A program made the translations under genes and the position numbers. Below are positions 1-7,449 of a DNA stretch of 64,000 nt, piece after piece. Each line of letters opens with the position of its first letter. Positions within the stretch are counted from its first letter, which is position 1. Origin of the DNA: Rikenellaceae bacterium (GTDB taxonomy: Bacteria; Bacteroidota; Bacteroidia; Bacteroidales; Rikenellaceae); NCBI GenBank assembly GCA_009783565.1, contig WRDF01000001.1, positions 248,001 through 312,000 on the forward strand, given 5' to 3'. The notes under the pieces were generated by a model. That model saw nothing but the letters and a program-made list of their open reading frames with translations. It searched no databases and had not been told where the DNA came from.

Positions 1-557
1 AGCGGGGTAGTATCCCTGATCCGTATTTCCTGGGTCCGGTAGCCGATATATCTGAACTCGAATGTCAGATCATCGGACGGCGTGGCCGTAATACGGAAAT
101 TACCCTGCGCATCGGTGATCGTGCCACCTGTGCCGCCCCGTATCGCGACTACAACACCGACGAGCGGATGGCCGCTCTGATCGAGCACACGTCCGGTGTG
201 GACCGTCGGCTGCACGCGGCGCGAGATGACCACCGAGCGGCCGCGCACACTCGATATGAGGTTCGTACCCTGCAACAGGCGCGACATTACCTCGTTGATG
301 GTCGTGTTTCTGTCTGTAAAAGTCAAAGGGAGGACAGCGGCAACGTCATCGGTCTGATAAGTGAAGTCATAGCCATACGTACTTTCCAGATAGCGCACGA
401 CACTCGTGAACGAAGCGTTGCGGAAATCGACCGCAATTTCTTGTGGCTGCTGTTGAGCTGCCGCGTTACGTTCCGAAACGAACATTCCGACGCATAGCAT
501 GGCCAGCATCAGAAACGCTCTCGGAGAACGAACGAATTTGTCGAATTTTCTCATCAT
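1..557 (-). CDS. SusC/RagA-type TonB-dependent outer membrane receptor, N-terminal part (runs off the left edge)
   Basis: About 185 residues are visible, reading leftwards and open at position 1. They show a signal peptide (basic start MMRKFDKFVR, hydrophobic stretch, Ala-rich cleavage site near residue 36). An STN (secretin/TonB short N-terminal) domain follows, then the beginning of a carboxypeptidase-like beta-sandwich (VLDQSGHPLVGVVV, GTITDAQGNFRI). This order is typical of SusC receptors that signal to an anti-sigma factor. It would import a glycan or peptide ligand across the outer membrane with TonB energy. It follows the fecR-like gene by only 34 nt with no promoter between, so the two are probably co-transcribed. 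The start could be 557 or 554 (tandem ATGs). The plug and barrel lie outside the window, so the substrate cannot be inferred. Confidence 0.85.
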   Translation of the reverse strand, partial: MMRKFDKFVRSPRAFLMLAMLCVGMFVSERNAAAQQQPQEIAVDFRNASFTSVVRYLESTYGYDFTYQTDDVAAVLPLTFTDRNTTINEVMSRLLQGTNLISSVRGRSVVISRRVQPTVHTGRVLDQSGHPLVGVVVAIRGGTGGTITDAQGNFRITATPSDDLTFEFRYIGYRTQEIRIRDTTP

Positions 558-591
558 TTTAAGGATTTTGTTAAAGGGTTTTTATTTTCGT

Positions 592-1686
592 TTAATAGAG
601 GCTTATGACATTGCCATGAATTTCATAGCGGAATGCACCGGTTCGCATCAGTTTGTCAAGCGGCGTGTCGATATTCTCACTCTTATTCACGGTGATGGTG
701 AACGCTGTGTGGCGCGCATCGCGCACGTCGTCACTCATCTCTATGCGGTAGTCGAACGTGCGTTCGAGCGAGGCGACGATGTCTGTGAGCATACGGTCGC
801 GGAACACGATCCGTCCCTCACGGTAAGCGCGATAGTCCTCGCGGTCGATACTTGTCACCGCCACGCTGCCATCGTCCACTCCGTAGCGCAACTGTTGCGA
901 CGGGAATAGAGTTACGGGCCGTGAGCCGTCACCGAACGACTGCCGTATCGACCCTTCGAGCAGGGTCGTAGTGATCATGCGATCTTCGGGGTAGTTGTAT
1001 ATTATGAACGTCGTGCCGAGTACCTCCGTCGTAGTTGCGCCGCTGCGCACGATGAACGGCCGCGATGCGTCGTGTATGACCTCGAAACAGGCTTCGCCCG
1101 ATACCTCGACCTCGCGCACTCCATCCGTGAATCGGCTGGGGAACGTAAACTGCGATTCGGCGCTCAGCCACACGCGGCTATCGTCGGGCAGAATTACCTG
1201 TTGCTCCATACCGCGCGGAATCCGCATCGAGATCTTTTCCACCGCAATTTCGTGTACATCCGCGTCGCTCTCGTCGGTCATATCCAGCACATACAAAACG
1301 CCGCCTTCTTTGCGTATCAGGCTGCCGCCATAACCTATGGCCACTTCCGACATCACGTCGCTGAGCACATATTCGTCGCCGGAGGCTGTCGTAAGCCTCA
1401 TCTCTACACCGGGTATTTCGATAAGTTTACGTTCGGCATAGCGTAACTCCTCGATGCTCGTCATATCTTCACGATTGACAAACAACGCTATCGCGGCGAT
1501 CAATACGACCGCTGCCGATGAGGCTGCCACTCTCAGCAAACGCATCCTGCGACGATAAGCGATTATGCGCACGCGTACGCTGCGTAATCCCCGCTGCTCA
1601 TCGATCGCATCCCACATCCGCGTCACCTGCACCATTCGCACTATACGTCCGATATCCGTCGGATCGAAATTTCCGTCATTTTTCAT
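592..1686 (-). CDS. FecR-family anti-sigma factor
   Basis: This 364-residue protein has a short cytoplasmic N-terminal part that would bind the sigma factor, and one membrane segment at about residues 52-70 (LLRVAASSAAVVLIAAIALFV). A periplasmic FecR domain follows (about 145-250; core IPRGMEQQVILPDDSRVWLS, GEACFEVIHD). The C-terminal DUF4974-like domain shows the usual FRDRMLTDIVASLERTF pattern and would contact the receptor's STN domain. In this family, ligand binding by the SusC receptor is relayed through FecR to release the ECF sigma factor. The sigma gene lies just upstream (1840-2409) and the receptor just downstream, giving the standard order. A strong hairpin separates it from the sigma gene. 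The family assignment is secure; the regulated substrate is unknown. Confidence 0.9.
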   Translation of the reverse strand: MKNDGNFDPTDIGRIVRMVQVTRMWDAIDEQRGLRSVRVRIIAYRRRMRLLRVAASSAAVVLIAAIALFVNREDMTSIEELRYAERKLIEIPGVEMRLTTASGDEYVLSDVMSEVAIGYGGSLIRKEGGVLYVLDMTDESDADVHEIAVEKISMRIPRGMEQQVILPDDSRVWLSAESQFTFPSRFTDGVREVEVSGEACFEVIHDASRPFIVRSGATTTEVLGTTFIIYNYPEDRMITTTLLEGSIRQSFGDGSRPVTLFPSQQLRYGVDDGSVAVTSIDREDYRAYREGRIVFRDRMLTDIVASLERTFDYRIEMSDDVRDARHTAFTITVNKSENIDTPLDKLMRTGAFRYEIHGNVISLY

Positions 1687-1762
1687 TGAGTCAAACGATA
1701 TTTACACCGTTAATAATAAGACAGTAGTACATGCGAAATGGGTAACAAAAACCATGAAAAAG

Positions 1763-1809
1763 TAAGGGCCTGTTCACACAAATTTGTCATTTGTGTGAAC
1801 AGGCCCTTA
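1763..1809 (-). terminator. Perfect 20-bp hairpin with T tract between sigma and anti-sigma genes
   Basis: A perfect 20-bp inverted repeat (arms 1763-1782 and 1790-1809, 7-nt loop) is followed on the minus strand by ACTTTTTC, so it should act as a rho-independent terminator or attenuator. It lies after the sigma factor stop and before the FecR start. Its arm core, GGGCCTGTTCACA, resembles the arm of the hairpin at 23219-23251. Confidence 0.75.
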
Positions 1810-1839
1810 GTAGAGGGAGCGTAAAAAGAGAAAGAAATA

Positions 1840-2409
1840 TTACCTATGCATATCCAGGCAGGCGAGCACAAGCGCAAGGAACGCAGTCTCGCTCATGCCT
1901 GAGCGAAGTTTTCGCAGACCGCGACCGAGCAACATTTTCACGGTATTCACGCTGATCGAATACTTCTCCGCGACTTCCTTGTATTTCATGTTCTGCACCA
2001 GAATGTCTTCCACGATCTGCTGTGTGCGCGGCGGAAGCGCGGCTATCAGTTCTTTTATATATGCGATCCGCTCATCGTCGTAGAGCGTCTCATCGTCGGC
2101 GGGCAACACGAAAAGTTCGGGCATGGAATCGAGCGAACGCGCGGGACGGCGGCTGTCGATATGGTTGAGCGTTGCATTACGCACGGCGGCAAATAGGTAG
2201 TGCCGTATTTTCTCCGGCACGACGGATTCAAACCGCCGCTCCTTAACCAATTTATAGAACACGGTCTGCACCAGATCTTCCGAATCGCTCAACTCGCCCG
2301 TCATGCCGCACGAAAAAGCTACGAGCGACTTGTAGTACTTCGTGAAAAGTCGCTCGAAGCCCTGATCGTAGTTCGTTCGGATCAATTCGAATATCTCGCG
2401 GTCGGTCAT
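1840..2409 (-). CDS. ECF-type RNA polymerase sigma factor (Bacteroidota SusC/FecR-linked)
   Basis: This 189-residue protein has sigma-70 region 2 at about residues 10-80 (FERLFTKYYKSLVAFS, DSEDLVQTVFYKL, the core-RNAP and -10 contact region). Region 4 is at about 120-175 (LPPRTQQIVEDILVQNMKYKEVAEKYSISVNTVKMLLGRGLRKLR, a helix-turn-helix for the -35 box). It should direct transcription of the downstream SusC locus when released by the adjacent FecR-like protein. The start at 2409 matches the family's MTDREIFELIR-type opening and lies about 30 nt below a good -7 box. Its gene is separated from the fecR-like gene by a terminator-like hairpin, so the two may be expressed at different levels. Confidence 0.9.
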   Translation of the reverse strand: MTDREIFELIRTNYDQGFERLFTKYYKSLVAFSCGMTGELSDSEDLVQTVFYKLVKERRFESVVPEKIRHYLFAAVRNATLNHIDSRRPARSLDSMPELFVLPADDETLYDDERIAYIKELIAALPPRTQQIVEDILVQNMKYKEVAEKYSISVNTVKMLLGRGLRKLRSGMSETAFLALVLACLDMHR

Positions 2410-2438
2410 GCTGTTGCGGTCGTTTCCGTCTACGGGGG

Positions 2439-2468
2439 CAAAGATAAAGTTTCTATCGGGAAAACAAG
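2439..2468 (-). promoter_or_regulatory. Probable promoter of the ECF sigma gene
   Basis: On the minus strand a TATCTTTG box (2439-2446) fits the Bacteroidota TAnnTTTG -7 element. CTTG lies 18 nt upstream (2465-2468) as a near-match to the -33 TTTG. It stands 30 nt before the sigma ATG. Confidence 0.55.
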
Positions 2469-2549
2469 ATAGTCATTGAAATAAATACCTTATAGTATAT
2501 AGCTATCCACAAATGACATGCCGCCTGTGTGCGGTTTTGTGGTTTTTCG

Positions 2550-2557
2550 TATCTTTG
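2550..2557 (+). promoter_or_regulatory. Probable -7 box of lspA
   Basis: TATCTTTG matches the Bacteroidota -7 consensus and lies 18 nt before the chosen lspA ATG at 2576. The -33 region (TGTG near 2527-2530) is weak. Confidence 0.5.
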
Positions 2558-2575
2558 CAGCTCAAAATATATGCT

Positions 2576-3175
2576 ATGTCCAAGAAAAAAATCGCCCTGA
2601 TCGTCATTGCATTGCTCGTGATCGACCAAGTGGTCAAGATAATGATCAAGACCAACATGACCATTAATGAAGCCATAACGGTTTTCCCAAGCTGGTTTTT
2701 CATACGGTTCATCGAGAATCCCGGCGCGGCATTCGGGATGCAGATAGGCGGTGAGTTCGGCAAGCTGGCGCTCAGCATTTTCCGCCTCGCACTGAGCGGC
2801 GCACTTATATGGTATATCTGCAAATTGATTAAGAAACAAGCCCCGGCGGGCGTGGTGATGGGATTCGGACTGATACTCGCCGGTGCGCTGGGCAACATTA
2901 TAGACAGTGCGTTTTATGGACTGATATTCTCGGAGTCGACCTATACACAAGCGGCGGCGTTCGTGCCTTTCGGAACGGGCTATGCGGGTTTCCTGCACGG
3001 CAAGGTGGTCGATATGCTCTACTTCCCGCTGGTCAGCGGGGTCTATCCGTCATGGTTTCCGTTTGTGGGTGGCGACAGTTTTACTTTTTTCAGCCCCATT
3101 TTCAACATCGCCGACAGCTACATAACCATCGGCGTGTTGTATCTTATTATTTTTCAGCGGAAATACTTCAAATAA
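2576..3175 (+). CDS. lspA: Lipoprotein signal peptidase (signal peptidase II)
   Basis: This 199-residue inner-membrane aspartyl protease cleaves the signal peptide from diacylated prolipoproteins, the second step in making the many lipoproteins a Bacteroidota envelope needs. It has four hydrophobic segments. The family motifs are present: VIDQVVK in the first helix, FIENPGAAFG, GNIIDS (catalytic Asp) and FNIADS (second catalytic Asp). The start at 2576 (MSKKKIALIV) is preferred over an earlier in-frame ATG at 2513, because a -7 promoter box lies at 2550-2557. Compared with E. coli LspA (164 residues) it carries the extra loop between the two Asp motifs that is common in this phylum. It is convergent with the next gene. 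Confidence 0.95.
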   Translation: MSKKKIALIVIALLVIDQVVKIMIKTNMTINEAITVFPSWFFIRFIENPGAAFGMQIGGEFGKLALSIFRLALSGALIWYICKLIKKQAPAGVVMGFGLILAGALGNIIDSAFYGLIFSESTYTQAAAFVPFGTGYAGFLHGKVVDMLYFPLVSGVYPSWFPFVGGDSFTFFSPIFNIADSYITIGVLYLIIFQRKYFK

Positions 3176-3177
3176 AA

Positions 3178-3200
3178 GGGTTTTCGCAAGGCGAAAGCCC
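3178..3200 (+). terminator. Hairpin after lspA
   Basis: A 10-bp stem (GGGTTTTCGC/GCGAAAGCCC with one G-T pair, 3-nt loop) begins two bases after the lspA stop. No T tract follows, so terminator function is plausible rather than certain. The remaining bases to 3287 show nothing recognisable. Confidence 0.45.
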
Positions 3201-3287
3201 GCGACCCGCAGTCACCGGCGGCGTAGGATCGCTACTCGCGATGCTCGTGCGCCCTACGCTGGCTGCGTGCCGCACAGTGCACACGCG

Positions 3288-4130
3288 TCATTTCGACTCC
3301 AACTCTTCCAAACGCCTGTCGGCGGCTATCTTGTCGATGATCGTGCGCACCAGCACGTCGATCTCTGCATCGGCAGAATAATCCGCAGGACAGACATAAC
3401 TCACGCGCCCGTCGCGCACGAGTTGCTCCGACTTCGCACGGTCTTCGGCGCAAGATGGCTTGTAGACCGCTATCGAATGACCGCCCTGCTCTTTCACCAG
3501 CCTCATGCACGGTATGTCGGTCGTGCCGTCGCCGAAGTAGATCATGTGGCGGAATCGCACCGCGCGCTCTTCGTGCGGGATGTAGCGGTTCACGCCCTCG
3601 CTGTCGTACACCGATTCTATCCCCTTGTTTATCTTGAAAATGAACTGCGTCTTGTTGGTATAATTCACCGCCAACGCAGGCCACACGGCAATGCCGTCCA
3701 CATCGTAGAGGAATGAACAAGCATAGATGCGCCGAAATTCGGAGGCGATGGGCGTGCCCTCGATCATCTCACGCAGCCCCGACGAATTTATATAATGGTG
3801 CACCGTGATACCGCGTTCGGCGGCGTATGCATTCATCCGCCCGAACCACTCCTGCACCCCCGCAAAAAGCGCGATATGCGAGCCTGCGTCGCGGAACGCC
3901 TCCCGCCGCAATGACAGCCCTCGCGCGCGCGCGTGATGTATCATAAGGTACATATACGTCAGGATCGGGTCGGCATCCTGCTCCTGCGCCGTGCGGTTGC
4001 TCTGCTCCCAGAACTCGGCATTGCTTTTGCCCACCGAGGGGATAAAATCGTACTCCTGCATGTTGCCCGGCGAGAGCGTGCCGTCGAAGTCGTAAATCAG
4101 CGCTACGGTAATGTTTTGTATCTTTGTCAT
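3288..4130 (-). CDS. HAD-superfamily phosphatase
   Basis: This 280-residue cytoplasmic hydrolase carries HAD motif I as IYDFDGTLSPG (nucleophile Asp near residue 15), a motif II Ser/Asn region (HHYINSSGLREMI), and a late motif IV as IYFGDGTTDIPCMRL. The large insert between motifs I and II forms a helical C1-type cap, as in phosphoserine phosphatase-like enzymes. The physiological substrate cannot be read from the sequence. The start at 4130 directly follows a dispersed GCAA-loop hairpin (4136-4164). It is divergent from the nitroreductase gene. A TATCTTTA box on the minus strand near 4175-4182 may be its promoter. Confidence 0.85.
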   Translation of the reverse strand: MTKIQNITVALIYDFDGTLSPGNMQEYDFIPSVGKSNAEFWEQSNRTAQEQDADPILTYMYLMIHHARARGLSLRREAFRDAGSHIALFAGVQEWFGRMNAYAAERGITVHHYINSSGLREMIEGTPIASEFRRIYACSFLYDVDGIAVWPALAVNYTNKTQFIFKINKGIESVYDSEGVNRYIPHEERAVRFRHMIYFGDGTTDIPCMRLVKEQGGHSIAVYKPSCAEDRAKSEQLVRDGRVSYVCPADYSADAEIDVLVRTIIDKIAADRRLEELESK

Positions 4131-4135
4131 AAGCA

Positions 4136-4164
4136 GAGTAATTCATGCATGTGCCGCAAGGCAC
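4136..4164 (+). repeat. Dispersed GCAA-loop hairpin repeat, copy 1
   Basis: The sequence GAGTAATTCATGCATGTGCC-GCAAGGCAC contains a perfect GTGCC/GGCAC stem (4151-4164) closed by a GCAA tetraloop, a stable GNRA loop in RNA. The same 29-nt block, with two substitutions and in the opposite orientation, occurs at 46766-46794 between nqrE and nqrF. Confidence 0.6.
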
Positions 4165-4224
4165 TTTTTATCGAATAAAGATACGGTTTTTCAAGGATTT
4201 CCACTAAATTTGAAAGAAAAAACG

Positions 4225-4752
4225 ATGGATTTCAAAGAACTTGCATTTGCGCGGCGCAGCGTGCGCCGGTTCGCCGAGCGCGAAGTGCCGCAAGGGGTAG
4301 TTCAGTCGCTGCTGGACGTGACTTTCACCGCGCCGTCGTCGAGAAATTTGCGCACAACGCGCATTGCGGTCTCACGTGATCGCGGGGTGCTGGCGGCGGT
4401 CGCGCAGATGCGTTCGCGCGGGTCGGCGTTCGTGGCCGATGCTCCGCTGGCATTCTTCATAATGGGCGACGACGCGCAGACCGACTTGTGGCGTGAGAAT
4501 TGCGCGATATCGGCTACCATGCTGCAGTTTGCCGCCGAAGATGCGGGGCTTGGCAGCTGCTGGGTGCATGTTCACGGACGGCCGCACGACGAAAATGCGC
4601 CGGACGGCATGACGGCGGAACAGTACCTGCGGGCGAACATTCCGTCACTGCCGCCCTACCCCGTTCTGTGCGTCGTGGCCGCAGGCTACTCGGCCGAAAC
4701 GCCCGCGCCCCATGCCATGCGCGACGACAGCGACAAAGTGTTCAATATATAA
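4225..4752 (+). CDS. Nitroreductase-family FMN oxidoreductase
   Basis: This 175-residue protein of the short nitroreductase family opens with the FMN-binding signature ELAFARRSVRRFAEREV, followed by DVTFTAPSSRNLRTTRIAV. It has a mid-region ENCAISATMLQFAAEDAGLGSCWVHVHGR, the usual dimer and FMN segment. These enzymes use NAD(P)H to reduce nitro or quinone-like compounds; the exact substrate is unknown. The start at 4225 is chosen because it gives the conserved MDFKELAFARRSVRRF opening and follows an AAGAAAAAACG spacer. Its TAA stop overlaps the first base of the next gene's ATG (TAATG), so it is likely co-transcribed with pepT. Confidence 0.88.
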   Translation: MDFKELAFARRSVRRFAEREVPQGVVQSLLDVTFTAPSSRNLRTTRIAVSRDRGVLAAVAQMRSRGSAFVADAPLAFFIMGDDAQTDLWRENCAISATMLQFAAEDAGLGSCWVHVHGRPHDENAPDGMTAEQYLRANIPSLPPYPVLCVVAAGYSAETPAPHAMRDDSDKVFNI

Positions 4753-6017
4753 TGTTATCGACTATGACGTTGAAAGAAAGATTTTTGAAGTACGTGTCGT
4801 TCGACACGCAGAGCGACGAGCGGAGCACGACGTACCCTTCGACCGAGAAACAAAAAGTGCTGTTGGCGGAGCTGGCCGAAGAGATGCGGGCGCTGGGCCT
4901 GGCAGATGTCACGATGGACGAATGGGGCTATGTGACGGCGACCCTGCCGGCAACGCAGGGATTCGAGGATAAGCCCGTCGTAGGGTTCATCGCGCACGTG
5001 GACACAAGCCCCGACATGAGCGGCGCGAACGTGCGACCGCAGATCGTGGAAAACTACGACGGCGGCGATATACGGCTCAACGATACGCTCGTGATGAGCG
5101 TTGCGGAGTTCCCTGAACTCGCTCGCTACAAGGGAGATACGCTGATTACGACCGACGGCACGACGCTACTGGGTGCGGACGACAAAGCAGGGATAGCCGA
5201 GATCCTAACAGCCGTCGAATACCTGATAGCGCACCCGGAAATTCCGCATGGAACGATACGCATCGGTTTCACGCCAGACGAGGAGATCGGGCGCGGGGTC
5301 GATCATTTCGACGTCGGGCGGTTCGGCGCGGCGGTAGGTTACACGGTCGATGGCAGCGGCGAGGGTGAGTTGGAATACGAAAATTTCAATGCCGCGAGCG
5401 CGAAGTTCACTGTGCAAGGACGTAATATTCATCCAGGATACGCTAAAAACAAGATGCTCAATGCGTTACAGGTGGCGTGCGAAATAAATTCGTTCTTCCC
5501 TGCCGCCGCGCGACCCGAACACACCGAAGGCTACGAGGGGTTCTATCATCTGGTGGGCCTGGGCGGCAGCGTCGAGGCAGCCGAGTTGAGCTATATCATC
5601 CGCGACCACTCGCGCAAGAAATTCGAACGCGCCAAAACGTTCGCCACCGATGTCACCGATTTTCTGTCGAAAAAATACGGCGAAGGCGTTGTTTCGCTGG
5701 CGCTGAAAGACCAATATTATAACATGCGCGAAATGGTTGAACCGCATCCGGAGATCATCTCCAAAGCGGTGGAAGCCATGGAGTTAGCCGGCGTGAAGCC
5801 CGTAATAAAACCGATTCGCGGCGGTACGGACGGCGCACGCCTTTCGTTCATGGGGCTGCCGTGTCCGAATATCTTCACGGGCGGCATGAACTTTCACGGA
5901 AAATTCGAGTACGTCTCGCTGCAAACGATGGAAAAAGCCGTGCAAACGATCGTCAATCTGGCGCGCCTCTGGGCGCACACGCGTGTGGTTTCCAACCTGC
6001 CGGATGACAACTTATAA
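4752..6017 (+). CDS. pepT: Peptidase T (tripeptide aminopeptidase, M20B)
   Basis: This cytoplasmic zinc enzyme releases the N-terminal residue of tripeptides. The M20 metal-binding and catalytic motifs are all visible: GFIAHVDTSPD, LLGADDKAGIAEI, FTPDEEIGRG (catalytic and metal Glu), VDGSGEGELEYENFNAA and, near the end, IRGGTDGARLSFMG with NIFTGGMNFHGKFEYV carrying the last metal His. Length is 421 residues from 4752, or 417 from a second ATG at 4764 (MTLKERFLKYVSFDTQSDE); the family is about 405-410, so the later start is equally likely. The TAATG overlap with the nitroreductase stop favours translational coupling. A strong terminator follows. Confidence 0.95.
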   Translation: MLSTMTLKERFLKYVSFDTQSDERSTTYPSTEKQKVLLAELAEEMRALGLADVTMDEWGYVTATLPATQGFEDKPVVGFIAHVDTSPDMSGANVRPQIVENYDGGDIRLNDTLVMSVAEFPELARYKGDTLITTDGTTLLGADDKAGIAEILTAVEYLIAHPEIPHGTIRIGFTPDEEIGRGVDHFDVGRFGAAVGYTVDGSGEGELEYENFNAASAKFTVQGRNIHPGYAKNKMLNALQVACEINSFFPAAARPEHTEGYEGFYHLVGLGGSVEAAELSYIIRDHSRKKFERAKTFATDVTDFLSKKYGEGVVSLALKDQYYNMREMVEPHPEIISKAVEAMELAGVKPVIKPIRGGTDGARLSFMGLPCPNIFTGGMNFHGKFEYVSLQTMEKAVQTIVNLARLWAHTRVVSNLPDDNL

Positions 6018-6043
6018 TCTGATTATAATCGGAACTATCCCTA

Positions 6044-6085
6044 AAACAAGATGACGACCACCTTTCGGTGGTCGTCATCTTGTTT
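6044..6085. terminator. Strong 19-bp terminator hairpin after pepT
   Basis: Perfect arms at 6044-6062 and 6067-6085 with a 4-nt loop, ending in TGTTTCG on the plus strand and starting AAAACAAG. This can terminate in both directions, serving pepT and, on the minus strand, cspA. Confidence 0.8.
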
Positions 6086-6151
6086 CGTAAGCAGAACTAT
6101 ATGATTAGAATATATTCCGATTACTGTGTTTTGGAGTAGTCAGGCCAAACG

Positions 6152-6352
6152 TTAGCCTACGGGATTAACATTCACCGCCTGCTCGCCTTTTTTGCCTTCC
6201 GACACATCGAATTCGACGTTCTGTCCTTCTTCGAGTCCGCGGAAACCTTCTTTGTTGATTCCGGTGTAGTGAACAAAGATGTCTGTTCCCATTTCGGTTG
6301 TGATGAAGCCATAACCTTTGGCCGAATCAAACCATTTTACAGTACCTTTCAT
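6152..6352 (-). CDS. cspA: Cold-shock protein (CspA family)
   Basis: This 66-residue single-domain OB-fold RNA chaperone opens MKGTVKWFDSAKGYGFI, with RNP1 (KGYGFI) and RNP2 (DIFVHYTGI) motifs followed by GQNVEFDVSEGKKGEQAVNV. It binds single-stranded RNA and melts secondary structure. The start at 6352 is chosen because the family begins MKGTVKWF; an upstream ATG would add 16 residues of unrelated leader. The leader (6353-6397) carries a 7-bp hairpin, and untranslated leaders commonly control this family. It is monocistronic, between a terminator and fabG. Confidence 0.95.
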   Translation of the reverse strand: MKGTVKWFDSAKGYGFITTEMGTDIFVHYTGINKEGFRGLEEGQNVEFDVSEGKKGEQAVNVNPVG

Positions 6353-6376
6353 AAAAAGAAAATAAGTGTGTTTAGA

Positions 6377-6405
6377 ATCGATCTGTGTTGATCGATGCAA
6401 AGATG
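6377..6405 (-). promoter_or_regulatory. cspA leader hairpin and possible -7 box
   Basis: On the minus strand a CATCTTTG box (6398-6405, one mismatch to TAnnTTTG) precedes a leader containing a 7-bp palindromic hairpin (arms 6377-6383 and 6390-6396). The leader of about 45 nt would form a structured 5' end on the cspA mRNA. Confidence 0.4.
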
Positions 6406-6473
6406 AGCATAATTTTCGAATTTCAAAGCGTTTTGCATCTTTTTTTATAAAAAGCCCATCTCACGCCTCTAAA

Positions 6474-7220
6474 TTATGTATTCATCGCACCGTCTATCTG
6501 TATAACCTGACCGCTCACATACGCCGACATATCGCTGGCGAGGAACAGGCACACGTTGGCCACATCTTCGGGCGTGCCGCCGCGACGCAACGGAATGCGC
6601 TGATTCCATGCTGCTTTCACCTCTTCCGGCAGCACGTCGGTCATTTCCGTCATGATAAAGCCCGGTGCGACGGCATTAGCGCGTATGTTGCGCGGTCCGA
6701 GTTCCAGCGCCATCGACTTGGCGAGGGCGATCATCCCCGCTTTCGATGCCGCATAGTTGGCCTGATTGGCGTTTCCGTGCACGCCAACGACCGACGACAT
6801 GTTGATAATGCTGCCGCATTTCTGTTTGAACATCACGGGCTGCACGGCATGGATAAAGTTGAACGCCGATTTGAGATTTATGTTTATCACCAGATCCCAC
6901 TGCTCTTCGGTCATGCGTTTCATCGCGCCATCGCGCGTGATGCCTGCATTGTTCATCAGCACGTCTATGCGCCCGAATTCGGCGGCTACTTCTTCGACCA
7001 GGCGTGCCGTATCGGCAAAATCGGCGGCGTTCGAGGCATAGCCCTTACACTTCGTGCCGTAGGTGGCGAGTTCTTTTTCGGTCGCTATCATATTTTCGTC
7101 GCGGTGGAGGTCTGTGAATACGACCTGAGCGCCCTGGGCAGCGAATTTCATAGCTATGGCCTTGCCGATTCCGCGCGCCGCGCCGGTCACTATGGCGACT
7201 TTTCCTTCGAGTAATTTCAT
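6474..7220 (-). CDS. fabG: 3-oxoacyl-[acyl-carrier-protein] reductase
   Basis: This 248-residue short-chain dehydrogenase performs the NADPH-dependent keto reduction of fatty acid elongation. It shows the Rossmann motif TGAARGIG (residues 12-19), NNAG (90-93), and the catalytic Ser143, Tyr156 and Lys160 in MSSVVGVHGN...YAASK. The C-terminal part reads PEDVANVCLFLASDMSAYVSGQVIQIDGA, typical of FabG. The start at 7220 (MKLLEGKVAIVTG) is preferred over a 24-residue longer version whose leader is non-homologous. Other SDR reductases look similar, but the overall pattern fits FabG best. No other fab genes are adjacent. Confidence 0.9.
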   Translation of the reverse strand: MKLLEGKVAIVTGAARGIGKAIAMKFAAQGAQVVFTDLHRDENMIATEKELATYGTKCKGYASNAADFADTARLVEEVAAEFGRIDVLMNNAGITRDGAMKRMTEEQWDLVININLKSAFNFIHAVQPVMFKQKCGSIINMSSVVGVHGNANQANYAASKAGMIALAKSMALELGPRNIRANAVAPGFIMTEMTDVLPEEVKAAWNQRIPLRRGGTPEDVANVCLFLASDMSAYVSGQVIQIDGAMNT

Positions 7221-7267
7221 GTTTTCAGGGTTTTTAAGGTGTTTTAATCCGCCAAAAATAGCAATTT

Positions 7268-7300
7268 TTTGTGGTTTCCCGAAAAACTTCATTATCTTTG
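7268..7300 (+). promoter_or_regulatory. Promoter of the tRNA-Ala gene
   Basis: TTTG at 7268-7271, then 21 nt, then TATCTTTG at 7293-7300, ending 12 nt before the tRNA 5' end. This is a good match to the Bacteroidota sigma-ABfr promoter. Confidence 0.7.
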
Positions 7301-7312
7301 TCTTTCGGAAAC

Positions 7313-7389
<77 letters not shown>

Positions 7390-7415
7390 AAGGCCACCTG
7401 TTCGGGTGGCCTTTT
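7390..7415 (+). terminator. Rho-independent terminator after tRNA-Ala
   Basis: A 9-bp stem AAGGCCACC/GGTGGCCTT (7390-7398, 7405-7413) runs into TTTTT. Confidence 0.85.
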
Positions 7416-7449
7416 TAGCATAGAGCAGGTAGATTTTTCACGCAAAACC

